This document shows, one piece after another, positions 6,366 through 12,574 of a stretch of 12,875 bases of DNA. The notes below the pieces were generated by a model. That model made no database searches. It saw nothing but the letters and a program-made list of their open reading frames with translations, and was not told the DNA's origin. This DNA is from JAWLFY01 sp964462125. GTDB lineage: Bacteria > Planctomycetota > Planctomycetia > Pirellulales > Pirellulaceae. Both the position numbers and the translations under genes were made by a program. The stretch lies in contig CAYWXT010000161.1 of the NCBI GenBank assembly GCA_964462125.1, positions 1 through 12,875 of the forward strand. Reading direction: 5' to 3'. How positions within the stretch are numbered: the first letter of the stretch is position 1; each line of letters opens with the position of its first letter.

Positions 6366-9206
6366 ATGAGCTCCGACGAATCGATCCGCACTGACGCGTC
6401 CACGGTTCATCGGCCGACCGAACAAGCCGAGCATGTCGGCCCGCGTTCCCCTTCGACGATGGGGTCTTCGGAAGGTTCGCTGGAGGAGGCGCAAACGGTC
6501 ATCCGCGGCTCTTCGCGAGCGCCGGCGGGGACATCGACGGTCGACCGCACTCCGACCGCGGTGGCGCAGGTGTTGCTGGGCCAGCGATTGAATCATTTTC
6601 TTCTGGAGGAGTTGATCGGCGGAGGGGGGATGGGGGCGGTGTTCCGCGCCCGCGACGAGCAGCTCGACCGGATCGTCGCGATCAAGGTCATCCCGTTTGT
6701 GGGAGATGATGTCGACCTGAAACGCCGTTTTCGGAACGAGGCGCAAAGTGCGGCGAAGCTCGACCACCCGCACATTGCCCGGGTGTTCGAAGTGGGCAGC
6801 CAGGATGACTGGCACTACATCGTGTTCGAGTATGTCCGCGGGACCAATATCCGAGACAAAGTGGCCCGCGAGGGGGTGTTCTCGGTCGACGATGCCGTCT
6901 TTGTGACCTGCCAATTGGCCGAGGCGATCCAGCATTCGGCCGACCGCGGGATCGTTCACCGCGACATCAAGCCGTCCAACGTGCTGACCGGCGAAGATGA
7001 CCAGATCAAGCTGGTGGACATGGGGTTGGCTCGCTCGGAACACTTTGAAATCAGCGAGGACATGACTGCCAGCGGGGTGACGCTCGGAACGTTCGATTAC
7101 ATCTCCCCCGAGCAGGCCAGGGACCCCCGCGAGGCGGACATCCGGAGCGACATTTACTCCTTGGGCTGTACGCTCTATTTCATGCTCACCGGTCGGCCGC
7201 CGTTTCCTGGCGGGACGATGCTCCAGAAGTTACTCAGCCATGGGAACTCGCCTCCCCCCGATGCTCGACTGCTTCGGACGGAGGTCAGCGATGACCTGAT
7301 GGCGGTGATTCGCAAGATGCTGGCAAAATCGCCCGACGACCGATACCAGAATGCGATGGACCTGATTCTGGATCTCCGCCAGATCGCTCAACGGGAGGGA
7401 TTGTCCCGCAGTCGCTCGGTTGCGGCAATCATGGTCGCCGAACCCAACCGGCTACTGGTGTGGCTTGAGCGGCACGCCCCGTGGTTGGTGGCGGCGAGTC
7501 TGCTGTTACTCAGTGCTGGTTGGTTGCAGCTCAATGCGGCGATTTCCCGAGACTCCTTCAACATCGTCGTTCCCGAAGTGCCCCCGGTCGTGGAGGTGGC
7601 CGACAACCGAGGGGACGATGCCCCGTCCTCGTCGGGCGAATCTGAGCCGGCGGCCTCCGGCGATGACCAGGGCGACCGGGTGGGGGCCGGTGACGGCGGC
7701 AGCGAGGACCGTGGCACTGTTGACGCGGAGATGTCCCGAGAACCATCCGACGATGCGTCCCCCTCGACCGATTCGATTTCAAGGCGGCCCCTCGATTCCG
7801 TTCCCACAGAGGTTCCCGGACCGGAGTTGCCGATTCGGCCGCCGTCGACCGATGGATCCCAGGAAGCCGACGTGGTCGCCAGCGACTCCTCCGCGATCGA
7901 CGCCGGGGAAGCGTATGACGAATCGCCGGGAACGATCGAGCGGATCCGGGTCGTCGGGCCCGACGTCTCCTTGGACAGCGAGGGCCAACAGGCGGGGGTC
8001 GAGGTCGCCGAAACGCTTTCGGAAGCGATCCAGATCGCCCGCCGGGAGGACGTTGAGCGGATCGAGATCGCCGCACCGGTGATCGAAAGCGAACCGGTGG
8101 AACTCGGCGACCGTGAGCTCACCATCGTCTCCTCCGCCGCCGGTGGCAGCACCGTCGTCTTTCGTTCCGAGGAAATCCTCTCGATGCAGCGCTCCACGAT
8201 GTTTCGGATCGGATCAGGGCAGGTCACCTTGGAGAATTTGAATTTCGTTTGGAGCGTCCCGGTGGCCGAGGTCGACGGGGGGGCACTGTTCGCGCTGTAT
8301 CCCAGCGGACTGGTGCGGATGAACCATTGCACGGTGACGGTCGAGAACGGCTCGCGGCGGGAGGAGGTCTACGCCTTTGATGTCATTACGGATCCGGAGA
8401 GGATTGACCCGACCCGGCGTGATTCGTCCCCTTCGGATCCAGAACGGGTCTTGCCCTTGGTCGCCATCGAGTTGAGTGATGTCGTCGTCCGCGGCGAAAT
8501 TTCCATGGTCCACATGGATTTTGCGGCCGAATTGCAGATGCGATGGAGCAATGGGTTGCTCGCCGTTTCGCGACGGATGGTCGACACGGCCGGTGCGCTG
8601 GAACGCCCCTCGGAGGCGGCTGGGCCGATTCAACTGTCGCTCGATCAACTCACAGCGTCGGTCCCCTTGGGGTTGGTGCGGATGCGACTCGGCGTCAGCG
8701 GTGCCTACCCCGTGGCGATCGACCGCGACGCCACCAAGTGCATCTTTGTTGTCGACCAAGGCTTGCCGCACATCGAGGTCACCGGTCTGGACTCATTGGA
8801 GGAGGAACGGTCTCTATTGAGCGTCCGGGGCGAGTCCAACGCCTACGACGCCTCTCCCTCCTTGAGCGACCCGTTCTATACTCGGACGGACATGATGGGG
8901 GAGCGTGTCTCCACCCGACTTATCGATCTGCTGTCGGACACCGATCAGCCGCCTTCGTGGTGGGGAGAGCGGTCGCCTCGTTGGACCGTACGCTGGACCA
9001 AGATTGAACTGCCCAACGTCGCCCCAAGCCAGTTGATGCCCTCCGATTTTCGCCAGGACGGGATTTTGGTCAGCGGTTTTGACGAGCAAGATTTACCCAC
9101 CCCTCCGACCATTTCACGCGATCCGGGTGCAGTTCAAGGCGAGGAGTCGCTTCCGCCGGTCGTCGATTTTGAAGGAATCTCCAACGAAACGGGTCCTGGG
9201 ATTTGA
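6366..9206 (+). CDS. transmembrane Ser/Thr protein kinase with large extracytoplasmic domain
   Basis: This is a Hanks-type kinase that should phosphorylate Ser/Thr on cytoplasmic targets in response to an envelope signal. The 946-residue product has a Ser/Thr-rich N-terminus (1-75) and a kinase domain (about 78-345). The domain shows a glycine loop IGGGGMGAVF (from I84), ATP lysine K107, helix-C E125, HRDIKPSN (catalytic D200, N205) and DMG (218-220) in place of DFG. The activation segment ends in SPE. One membrane segment (about 373-392) leads to an acidic Ser/Pro/Asp-rich linker (about 395-540) and an extracytoplasmic region. Residues about 546-662 alternate short beta-strand-like stretches in a pattern like right-handed beta-helix (pectate-lyase-like) repeats; this fold is inferred. 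ATG 6366 is the first start after an in-frame TGA at 6357, so no upstream start is possible. No Shine-Dalgarno is visible. All catalytic residues are present. Confidence 0.93.
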   Translation: MSSDESIRTDASTVHRPTEQAEHVGPRSPSTMGSSEGSLEEAQTVIRGSSRAPAGTSTVDRTPTAVAQVLLGQRLNHFLLEELIGGGGMGAVFRARDEQLDRIVAIKVIPFVGDDVDLKRRFRNEAQSAAKLDHPHIARVFEVGSQDDWHYIVFEYVRGTNIRDKVAREGVFSVDDAVFVTCQLAEAIQHSADRGIVHRDIKPSNVLTGEDDQIKLVDMGLARSEHFEISEDMTASGVTLGTFDYISPEQARDPREADIRSDIYSLGCTLYFMLTGRPPFPGGTMLQKLLSHGNSPPPDARLLRTEVSDDLMAVIRKMLAKSPDDRYQNAMDLILDLRQIAQREGLSRSRSVAAIMVAEPNRLLVWLERHAPWLVAASLLLLSAGWLQLNAAISRDSFNIVVPEVPPVVEVADNRGDDAPSSSGESEPAASGDDQGDRVGAGDGGSEDRGTVDAEMSREPSDDASPSTDSISRRPLDSVPTEVPGPELPIRPPSTDGSQEADVVASDSSAIDAGEAYDESPGTIERIRVVGPDVSLDSEGQQAGVEVAETLSEAIQIARREDVERIEIAAPVIESEPVELGDRELTIVSSAAGGSTVVFRSEEILSMQRSTMFRIGSGQVTLENLNFVWSVPVAEVDGGALFALYPSGLVRMNHCTVTVENGSRREEVYAFDVITDPERIDPTRRDSSPSDPERVLPLVAIELSDVVVRGEISMVHMDFAAELQMRWSNGLLAVSRRMVDTAGALERPSEAAGPIQLSLDQLTASVPLGLVRMRLGVSGAYPVAIDRDATKCIFVVDQGLPHIEVTGLDSLEEERSLLSVRGESNAYDASPSLSDPFYTRTDMMGERVSTRLIDLLSDTDQPPSWWGERSPRWTVRWTKIELPNVAPSQLMPSDFRQDGILVSGFDEQDLPTPPTISRDPGAVQGEESLPPVVDFEGISNETGPGI

Positions 9207-9232
9207 CATTTCCCAGCACCTTTGGCTTAAAT
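9203..9232 (+). promoter_or_regulatory. candidate sigma-70 promoter for the CxxCH gene
   Basis: A perfect -35 TTGACA (9203-9208) overlaps the kinase stop codon (9204-9206). It is followed after 18 bases by TTAAAT (9227-9232), a four-of-six match to the -10. The predicted transcript would start about 125 bases before the ATG at 9367 and so carry a moderately long leader. It reads toward the small secreted haem protein and gives that gene its own transcription separate from the kinase. Confidence 0.48.
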
Positions 9233-9354
9233 AGTGAAGGGGTGCCATTCCCGCCTGACTTTCCCACCTTCGATTTCTCGAAAACCTTTCAACTCCCCAG
9301 CGGCCCCCTTCGAGTGCAGGGAGGTGATGCAGGGGAAATGTTCAATTGAACTTT

Positions 9355-9359
9355 GGAGA
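9355..9359 (+). promoter_or_regulatory. ribosome binding site GGAGA for the CxxCH protein
   Basis: GGAGA lies 7 bases before the ATG at 9367. It decides the start in favour of that ATG over the in-frame TTG at 9346, which lies upstream of the site. Confidence 0.7.
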
Positions 9360-9366
9360 CCTGTGC

Positions 9367-9771
9367 ATGACACGTTTGGCCGTTCTGTCCGCTTGCCTGA
9401 TGCTGCTCGCTTCGCCAGCGATGGCGACGTCTGTTTTCAGTAAGCACTGGAGAGAGGAATACTTAGACAGGGACAAGGTGGACGACGAATTCTACCGGGA
9501 AGGCCGAAGGGCAGGCTGTTATATCTGTCACGTGAAGGGACATCCCGACAAAAAGGAAGTCCGCAATGAGTACGGCCAGTCCGTTCGCGAGTATCTGCGA
9601 GAGGACGATTTTCCGCTCGATTGGGTGAAGGAAAACCCGGAAGAAGCGAAGAAATTGATCCTCAAAGGTTTCAAACAAGCGAACGAACACGAGAGCGCCG
9701 ACGGCGACAAATTCGGCGACAAGTTGAAGGCTGGTAAGCTGCCGGCCACTGACGCTGAGTACGTCGAGTAA
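9367..9771 (+). CDS. small secreted protein with one c-type haem motif (CxxCH)
   Basis: The 134-residue product has a clear Sec signal peptide with likely cleavage after AMA (residue 20), so it should act outside the cytoplasmic membrane. Residues 51-55 read CYICH, the CxxCH motif for covalent haem attachment. The mature chain is very charged (Lys/Glu/Asp) and contains no methionine, so the usual His/Met cytochrome c ligation is impossible. H27, H59 and H108 are the available alternatives. I do not recognise a named family with certainty; it resembles short single-haem or haem-like proteins of planctomycetes (recall, not tested). It has its own candidate promoter and a strong intrinsic terminator after it. 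The start was chosen because of GGAGA 7 bases upstream and the signal peptide that begins there. A non-haem role for the cysteine pair is possible. Electron-transfer partners are not evident nearby. Confidence 0.85.
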   Translation: MTRLAVLSACLMLLASPAMATSVFSKHWREEYLDRDKVDDEFYREGRRAGCYICHVKGHPDKKEVRNEYGQSVREYLREDDFPLDWVKENPEEAKKLILKGFKQANEHESADGDKFGDKLKAGKLPATDAEYVE

Positions 9772-9807
9772 CGCGGGCGGTGACCTGATAACGGACACCC
9801 CGCTGAT

Positions 9808-9845
9808 CGCTTGCCGATTCCCCCCGTCGGCAAGCGGTTTTTTTT
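9808..9845 (+). terminator. intrinsic terminator after the CxxCH gene
   Basis: A perfect 10-base-pair stem (CGCTTGCCGA with TCGGCAAGCG) encloses a 9-base loop (9818-9826) and is followed by eight T residues (9838-9845, after one G). It lies 36 bases after the stop at 9771. It ends only 34 bases before the DUF1080 start at 9880, so it either isolates that gene or attenuates read-through into it. Confidence 0.92.
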
Positions 9846-9879
9846 GATATTTGCCAACGCCCAACCCACGACGACTGAC

Positions 9880-10527
9880 ATGCGCCCGTTTCTGATCGCC
9901 ACCCTGTTCATTGGCCTGCTCCCCCATCTCCAGCCGCTTGAGGTCGGCGTTGCCCAAGCGGAGGAACCAGACTTCGTCTCCCTTTTCGATGGCAAGTCGA
10001 TCGACGGCTGGAAAGTTTCCGAAGAAAACCCCGAGAGCTGGAAGGTCGAAGATGGCATGTTGGTGTGCGACGGGCCCCGGGCTCATCTGTTCTACGTGGG
10101 CGAACTGCAGCCGCTGGAGGACTTCCATTTCAAGGCCGAGGTGATGACGACCCCCGGCAGCAATTCGGGGATCTATTTCCACACCGAGTATCAAGCGAGC
10201 GGTTGGCCGACCAAGGGGTATGAGTGCCAGGTCAACATCACTCATGGAGACCCCAAGAAAACGAGCAGCCTCTATTCAGTCGTTGATGTCGACGACCCCG
10301 GGGTGAAGGACAACGAGTGGTACACTCAGGAGATCATCGTTCAAGGACGCCGGATCGTGCTGAAAGTCGACGGCCAGACATTGGTTGATTACACCGAGCC
10401 GGAAGACCAACTAGAGTCCAACGATGGCTTCCAACGCCGTTTGGAAAAAGGGACGTTTGCACTCCAGGCTCACGATCCAGACAGCAAGGTCTACTTCCGG
10501 AACCTGCGCGTCAAGAAGCTCGACTGA
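9880..10527 (+). CDS. secreted DUF1080 protein (3-keto-disaccharide hydrolase fold)
   Basis: The 215-residue product belongs to the DUF1080 family, a concanavalin/LamG-like beta-sandwich found in many copies in planctomycetes. Some members act on 3-keto sugars; the substrate here is unknown. A signal peptide (about 1-27, AQA before the cut) implies export. Family hallmarks are FVSLFDGKSIDGWK near the mature N-terminus (33-45), the WKVEDGMLVCDG stretch, the SNSGIYFHTEY segment, the GYECQV strand and a C-terminal YFRNLRVKKL strand. The length is typical for a single-domain member. An in-frame TTG at 9811 was rejected as start because it lies in the terminator stem and would put 23 non-signal residues ahead of a good signal peptide. 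No Shine-Dalgarno precedes 9880. The gene is 9 bases from the convergent DUF1559 gene. Confidence 0.92.
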   Translation: MRPFLIATLFIGLLPHLQPLEVGVAQAEEPDFVSLFDGKSIDGWKVSEENPESWKVEDGMLVCDGPRAHLFYVGELQPLEDFHFKAEVMTTPGSNSGIYFHTEYQASGWPTKGYECQVNITHGDPKKTSSLYSVVDVDDPGVKDNEWYTQEIIVQGRRIVLKVDGQTLVDYTEPEDQLESNDGFQRRLEKGTFALQAHDPDSKVYFRNLRVKKLD

Positions 10528-10536
10528 GCCGCTCGG

Positions 10537-11538
10537 TCAAAACGCTTTCGACCCAATGAGTTCTCGGCCATTGCGTGAGGCGATGGCGCGCCGCACCTCC
10601 TGCTCGACCGTGGTGGCCAGGAATCGAACGGAGCCGTCGCACATCAAGACGTGCACGCCGCCGGGGTGATAGCTCCCAGCGCCCATCTGCCGGTGGTTAT
10701 TGGGGGCGCCGCGGGGGAGGTTGACGTCGAAATGAAGGGAGACCAACGCCTCGGAGAAGTCTCGGCCATTGAGGTCATCGAAGCTGGTGTGATAGAGCAT
10801 GAAGTGGTCGCACACCGAGCAGTCTGTCGGGTCGATGAACCTGGTTTCGCCCACCATCACCGTGTGGGAAAGGCCGTCAAGGATCTCAGGAAAACGGATC
10901 GGCGGCTGCTCGGGACGATTGTCACAGGCATCCAGCGGCGTCTCTTGGTGGCAGAAGTTGCATGCCTGCAGAACACCGTTTCCCGCCTCCATCCCAATCC
11001 TTGCCGAGTGCGAGTAATGGTTTCGCGCGACATTGCCCCCCGCATTGCCCATGTAATTGTTCACCACACGGCCGCTGATGAGGCCGTTGGACTCGGCCCT
11101 GGCGATCGGTCCCGGCTGGCTTGGGCAGCGAAACGTCGTCACCCGGGCGCGTGCCAAGCTCCGAAACCGCTCGCTCTCCGGATCGTTTCCGGTCGCATAT
11201 CCAGGTTCGCCGTAAGGCACAATCGAGGCCAAGGCTGGCTCGCCGATGAACCCCAGGATGTCGGTGGTCCAGCTGTGCCCCCAACCCCCCTTGGCTCCCC
11301 AAGGAAGCGAGCGGTTGGCAGATTCATAATTGTGCATCGCCAGCCCAACCTGGCGCAGGTTGTTTTGGCACTGGACCCTGCGGGCAGCTTCGCGGGCAGA
11401 TTGGACCGCCGGCAACAATAACCCGATCAGGACCGCGATCAACGAGGCCACGACCAGCAGTTCCACCAGAGTGAACCCCCTGGTGCCCGTGCGCCGTCGC
11501 AATTCAATTCTCGTCAACCCAGCATCGCGCTGTGACAT
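10537..11538 (-). CDS. DUF1559 prepilin-like protein with H-x9-DG C-terminal motif
   Basis: DUF1559 proteins are a large planctomycete family with a type IV pilin-like N-terminus, probably processed by a prepilin peptidase and exposed at the cell envelope; their role is largely unknown. From ATG 11538 the product has 333 residues: a basic leader of about 20 residues, GFTLVELLVV with the cleavage Gly, a hydrophobic helix ending in LLLPAVQSAREAARR, then the DUF1559 domain. The C-terminal H-x9-DG motif (HPGGVHVLMCDG) is present. Unusual cysteine pairs stand out: CNFCH (nt 10948-10962), which fits a CxxCH haem motif, and a CSVC pair further on. A TTG start at 11562 (341 residues) is the alternative. 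It has a GGGGGAGGGGG tract upstream, whereas ATG 11538 has no ribosome site, so the start is uncertain by 8 codons. No strong promoter was found upstream. Confidence 0.93.
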   Translation of the reverse strand: MSQRDAGLTRIELRRRTGTRGFTLVELLVVASLIAVLIGLLLPAVQSAREAARRVQCQNNLRQVGLAMHNYESANRSLPWGAKGGWGHSWTTDILGFIGEPALASIVPYGEPGYATGNDPESERFRSLARARVTTFRCPSQPGPIARAESNGLISGRVVNNYMGNAGGNVARNHYSHSARIGMEAGNGVLQACNFCHQETPLDACDNRPEQPPIRFPEILDGLSHTVMVGETRFIDPTDCSVCDHFMLYHTSFDDLNGRDFSEALVSLHFDVNLPRGAPNNHRQMGAGSYHPGGVHVLMCDGSVRFLATTVEQEVRRAIASRNGRELIGSKAF

Positions 11539-11562
11539 CGAACAACCATTGAAATCGAACAA

Positions 11563-11737
11563 CCCGTTTCGCCCCCTCCCCCTTTAAACCCTGCAAGGAG
11601 CCCTGCGTACCCGGCCAGTTCCGAGTCCTGCGCAGCGATTCCCTGAAGGGGGCGGTGCCGCTACACCCTTAGGGTTCCACACCGTTAGGGTCCAGCATAC
11701 GCGGGTCGTCCGCCGTCGTCGAGCAACCAAATTGCGA
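11563..11737. other. intergenic region between the lipoprotein and DUF1559 genes
   Basis: These 175 bases contain no gene. They hold a purine-rich tract on the - strand (11572-11585), which could act as a ribosome site for a TTG start at 11562, and a short palindrome CCCTGAAGGG (11641-11650). They also hold a 16/15-base tandem repeat (separate entry). The best - strand -10 candidate is TATGCT near 11697-11702, without a matching -35, so I do not call a promoter. No T-tracted hairpin is seen after the lipoprotein gene. Confidence 0.6.
11663..11693. repeat. imperfect tandem repeat containing TTAGGGT
   Basis: Two adjoining copies read ACACCCTTAGGGTTCC (11663-11678) and ACACCGTTAGGGTCC (11679-11693), differing by one substitution and one missing base. 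The first copy contains the palindrome ACCCTTAGGGT (11665-11675), which the substitution breaks in the second. The repeat lies about 125-155 bases upstream of the DUF1559 start, a position where an operator could sit; this function is inference. Confidence 0.65.
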
Positions 11738-12331
11738 TTAGAGACCGATGGTGGCGTCGATCAAGTTGCTCAAGGCGACGTATTCGGCCTTGCGAACCTG
11801 CAACCGGTCGCCCGCCCGGAGCGCATAGTCACTCTCCGGACTCACCGCGTCCTGCCCGGGCGACATTTTCACATCCATGCGGACCCCGCCCATTGCATGC
11901 GGCGAATTGCGGTACAGCGTCGCTTCGATCGTTCCGAGTTTCGCCAGGACTCCCGTGTCATTTAGCAGGGTGCTGACAAAGACCGACTGACCCTCCGGTG
12001 GAAGTGGGAGCACCCGTAGTGTTTGCTTGTTCCCCACCACCTCGAGCACAACCGAATTCTGAGCGGCGGCCTCGCGGACCTTGTGATAAACCGCCTCCGA
12101 ATCGGCGTTTGGCAATGCGACTCCGGGACCGACGGCCGACAGCGACGAGGAATCGCCCGGGTAGGAGAAAACCCCCGGAGCGAAGTTGGAACAGCCCGCA
12201 CCGAGCACCAGAATCAACGGCCCTGCCAGGGCAATTGGGAGGAGAGAGCGGCGGTTTTGCCCCGCCCGAACGGGCCCTACAGCGGCAGCGACCTCCGTTC
12301 GACGGCGTCCCGAATGGTAGAGGTCTCGCAT
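11738..12331 (-). CDS. putative lipoprotein of unknown function
   Basis: I do not recognise the family. The 197-residue product has a long basic N-terminal region (1-29), a hydrophobic stretch (about 30-46) and LVLGAGC with C47 as the possible lipid-modified cysteine. The lipobox is imperfect because Leu stands at -4 and Gly at -3. The mature part is soluble, begins with a Ser/Gly/Pro-rich linker, continues with mixed alpha/beta sequence and ends with a YALRAGDRLQVRKAE stretch. The N-terminal region is longer than usual for a lipoprotein signal, and its codons run through a GC-rich palindrome (12264-12275). ATG 12331 is nevertheless the only upstream ATG in frame, with a weak GAGA 8 bases before it. 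The start shares CATG with a divergent small ORF. Attachment to the outer or inner membrane cannot be decided. Confidence 0.75.
   Translation of the reverse strand: MRDLYHSGRRRTEVAAAVGPVRAGQNRRSLLPIALAGPLILVLGAGCSNFAPGVFSYPGDSSSLSAVGPGVALPNADSEAVYHKVREAAAQNSVVLEVVGNKQTLRVLPLPPEGQSVFVSTLLNDTGVLAKLGTIEATLYRNSPHAMGGVRMDVKMSPGQDAVSPESDYALRAGDRLQVRKAEYVALSNLIDATIGL
12319..12323 (+). promoter_or_regulatory. AGAGG ribosome-site candidate before the 32-codon ORF
   Basis: AGAGG lies 6 bases before the ATG at 12330, a normal distance for a Shine-Dalgarno site. It is the main reason to consider that short ORF. The same bases are inside the first codons of the lipoprotein gene on the other strand, so the match may be chance. 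Confidence 0.35.
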
Positions 12332-12428
12332 GAATAAATCTCAAGATTGGGAGGCGATGGTAGACGAGGGTGAGTTTGTCGATTGCATGGATTGCTGGAA
12401 GCATCGACATCGGGCGGACGATTCTTGA
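12330..12428 (+). CDS. possible 32-residue acidic small protein with a CxxC pair
   Basis: This short ORF would encode 32 residues: an acidic N-terminal half (rich in Asp and Glu) followed by CMDCWKHRHR, so a CxxC pair beside a basic His/Arg cluster, suggestive of metal binding. AGAGG 6 bases upstream supports translation. It lies between the divergent lipoprotein gene and rpmB. Its ATG overlaps the lipoprotein ATG on the other strand within CATG. Third codon positions are less GC-rich than in neighbouring genes, which speaks against a long-established gene. I do not recognise it, and it may be a chance ORF in the rpmB leader region. Confidence 0.28.
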   Translation: MNKSQDWEAMVDEGEFVDCMDCWKHRHRADDS

Positions 12429-12430
12429 GT

Positions 12431-12473
12431 GAATTCCTGCCGATTGGTTCGAAGCGAAATTGGGAATTCCTGC
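12431..12473. repeat. 10-base direct repeat GAATTCCTGC with 33-base period
   Basis: GAATTCCTGC occurs at 12431-12440 and again at 12464-12473. The period of 33 bases is close to three helical turns, and the second copy abuts the candidate -35 of the rpmB promoter at 12474. The arrangement fits a pair of binding sites for a regulator acting on one DNA face, but only two copies are seen. Confidence 0.5.
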
Positions 12474-12502
12474 TTCACGGCAGCGGCTGCGGTCGGTATA
12501 GT
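12474..12502 (+). promoter_or_regulatory. candidate sigma-70 promoter for rpmB
   Basis: TTCACG (12474-12479, four of six) and TATAGT (12497-12502, five of six) are separated by 17 bases, the optimal distance. The predicted start, near 12509, would give a leader of about 65 bases before the rpmB ATG. Confidence 0.5.
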
Positions 12503-12564
12503 CCGTGGTTTGGCTCAGACAGATTGGCAGGCCAACGAGAGAGACCAACCGCGAGAAAGGCGTC

Positions 12565-12568
12565 GGAG
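12565..12568 (+). promoter_or_regulatory. ribosome binding site GGAG for rpmB
   Basis: GGAG lies 6 bases before the ATG at 12575. With the conserved L28 N-terminus MARxCE at that ATG, it decides the start against longer in-frame extensions that reach back to 12383. Confidence 0.75.
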
Positions 12569-12574
12569 ATTCCA

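Noticed and set aside
6136..6369. 77-codon + strand frame in the 361-base spacer
   Set aside because: It has a GTG start without a ribosome site, no coherent protein features, and overlaps the kinase start.
5910..7043. 377-codon - strand frame spanning the rsgA end, the intergenic region and the kinase start
   Set aside because: It crosses two confirmed + strand genes and a hairpin-rich spacer. Its composition is Arg/Pro-rich and domain-free.
9811..9879. Upstream TTG start for the DUF1080 gene
   Set aside because: It lies inside the terminator stem, and the added residues would precede a complete signal peptide beginning at 9880.
11669..11691. TTAGGG motif twice, resembling a telomere repeat
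   Set aside because: There are only two copies within a 15-16 base unit in a circular-type bacterial gene context. It is better described as a short tandem repeat.
12440..12462. GGTTCGAA, resembling a tRNA T-loop
   Set aside because: The flanking bases do not pair into a T-stem and no acceptor or anticodon arms are found around it.
12383..12574. In-frame upstream extension of rpmB to 12383
   Set aside because: The 64 added residues have no L28 similarity, and GGAG at 12565 places the start at 12575.
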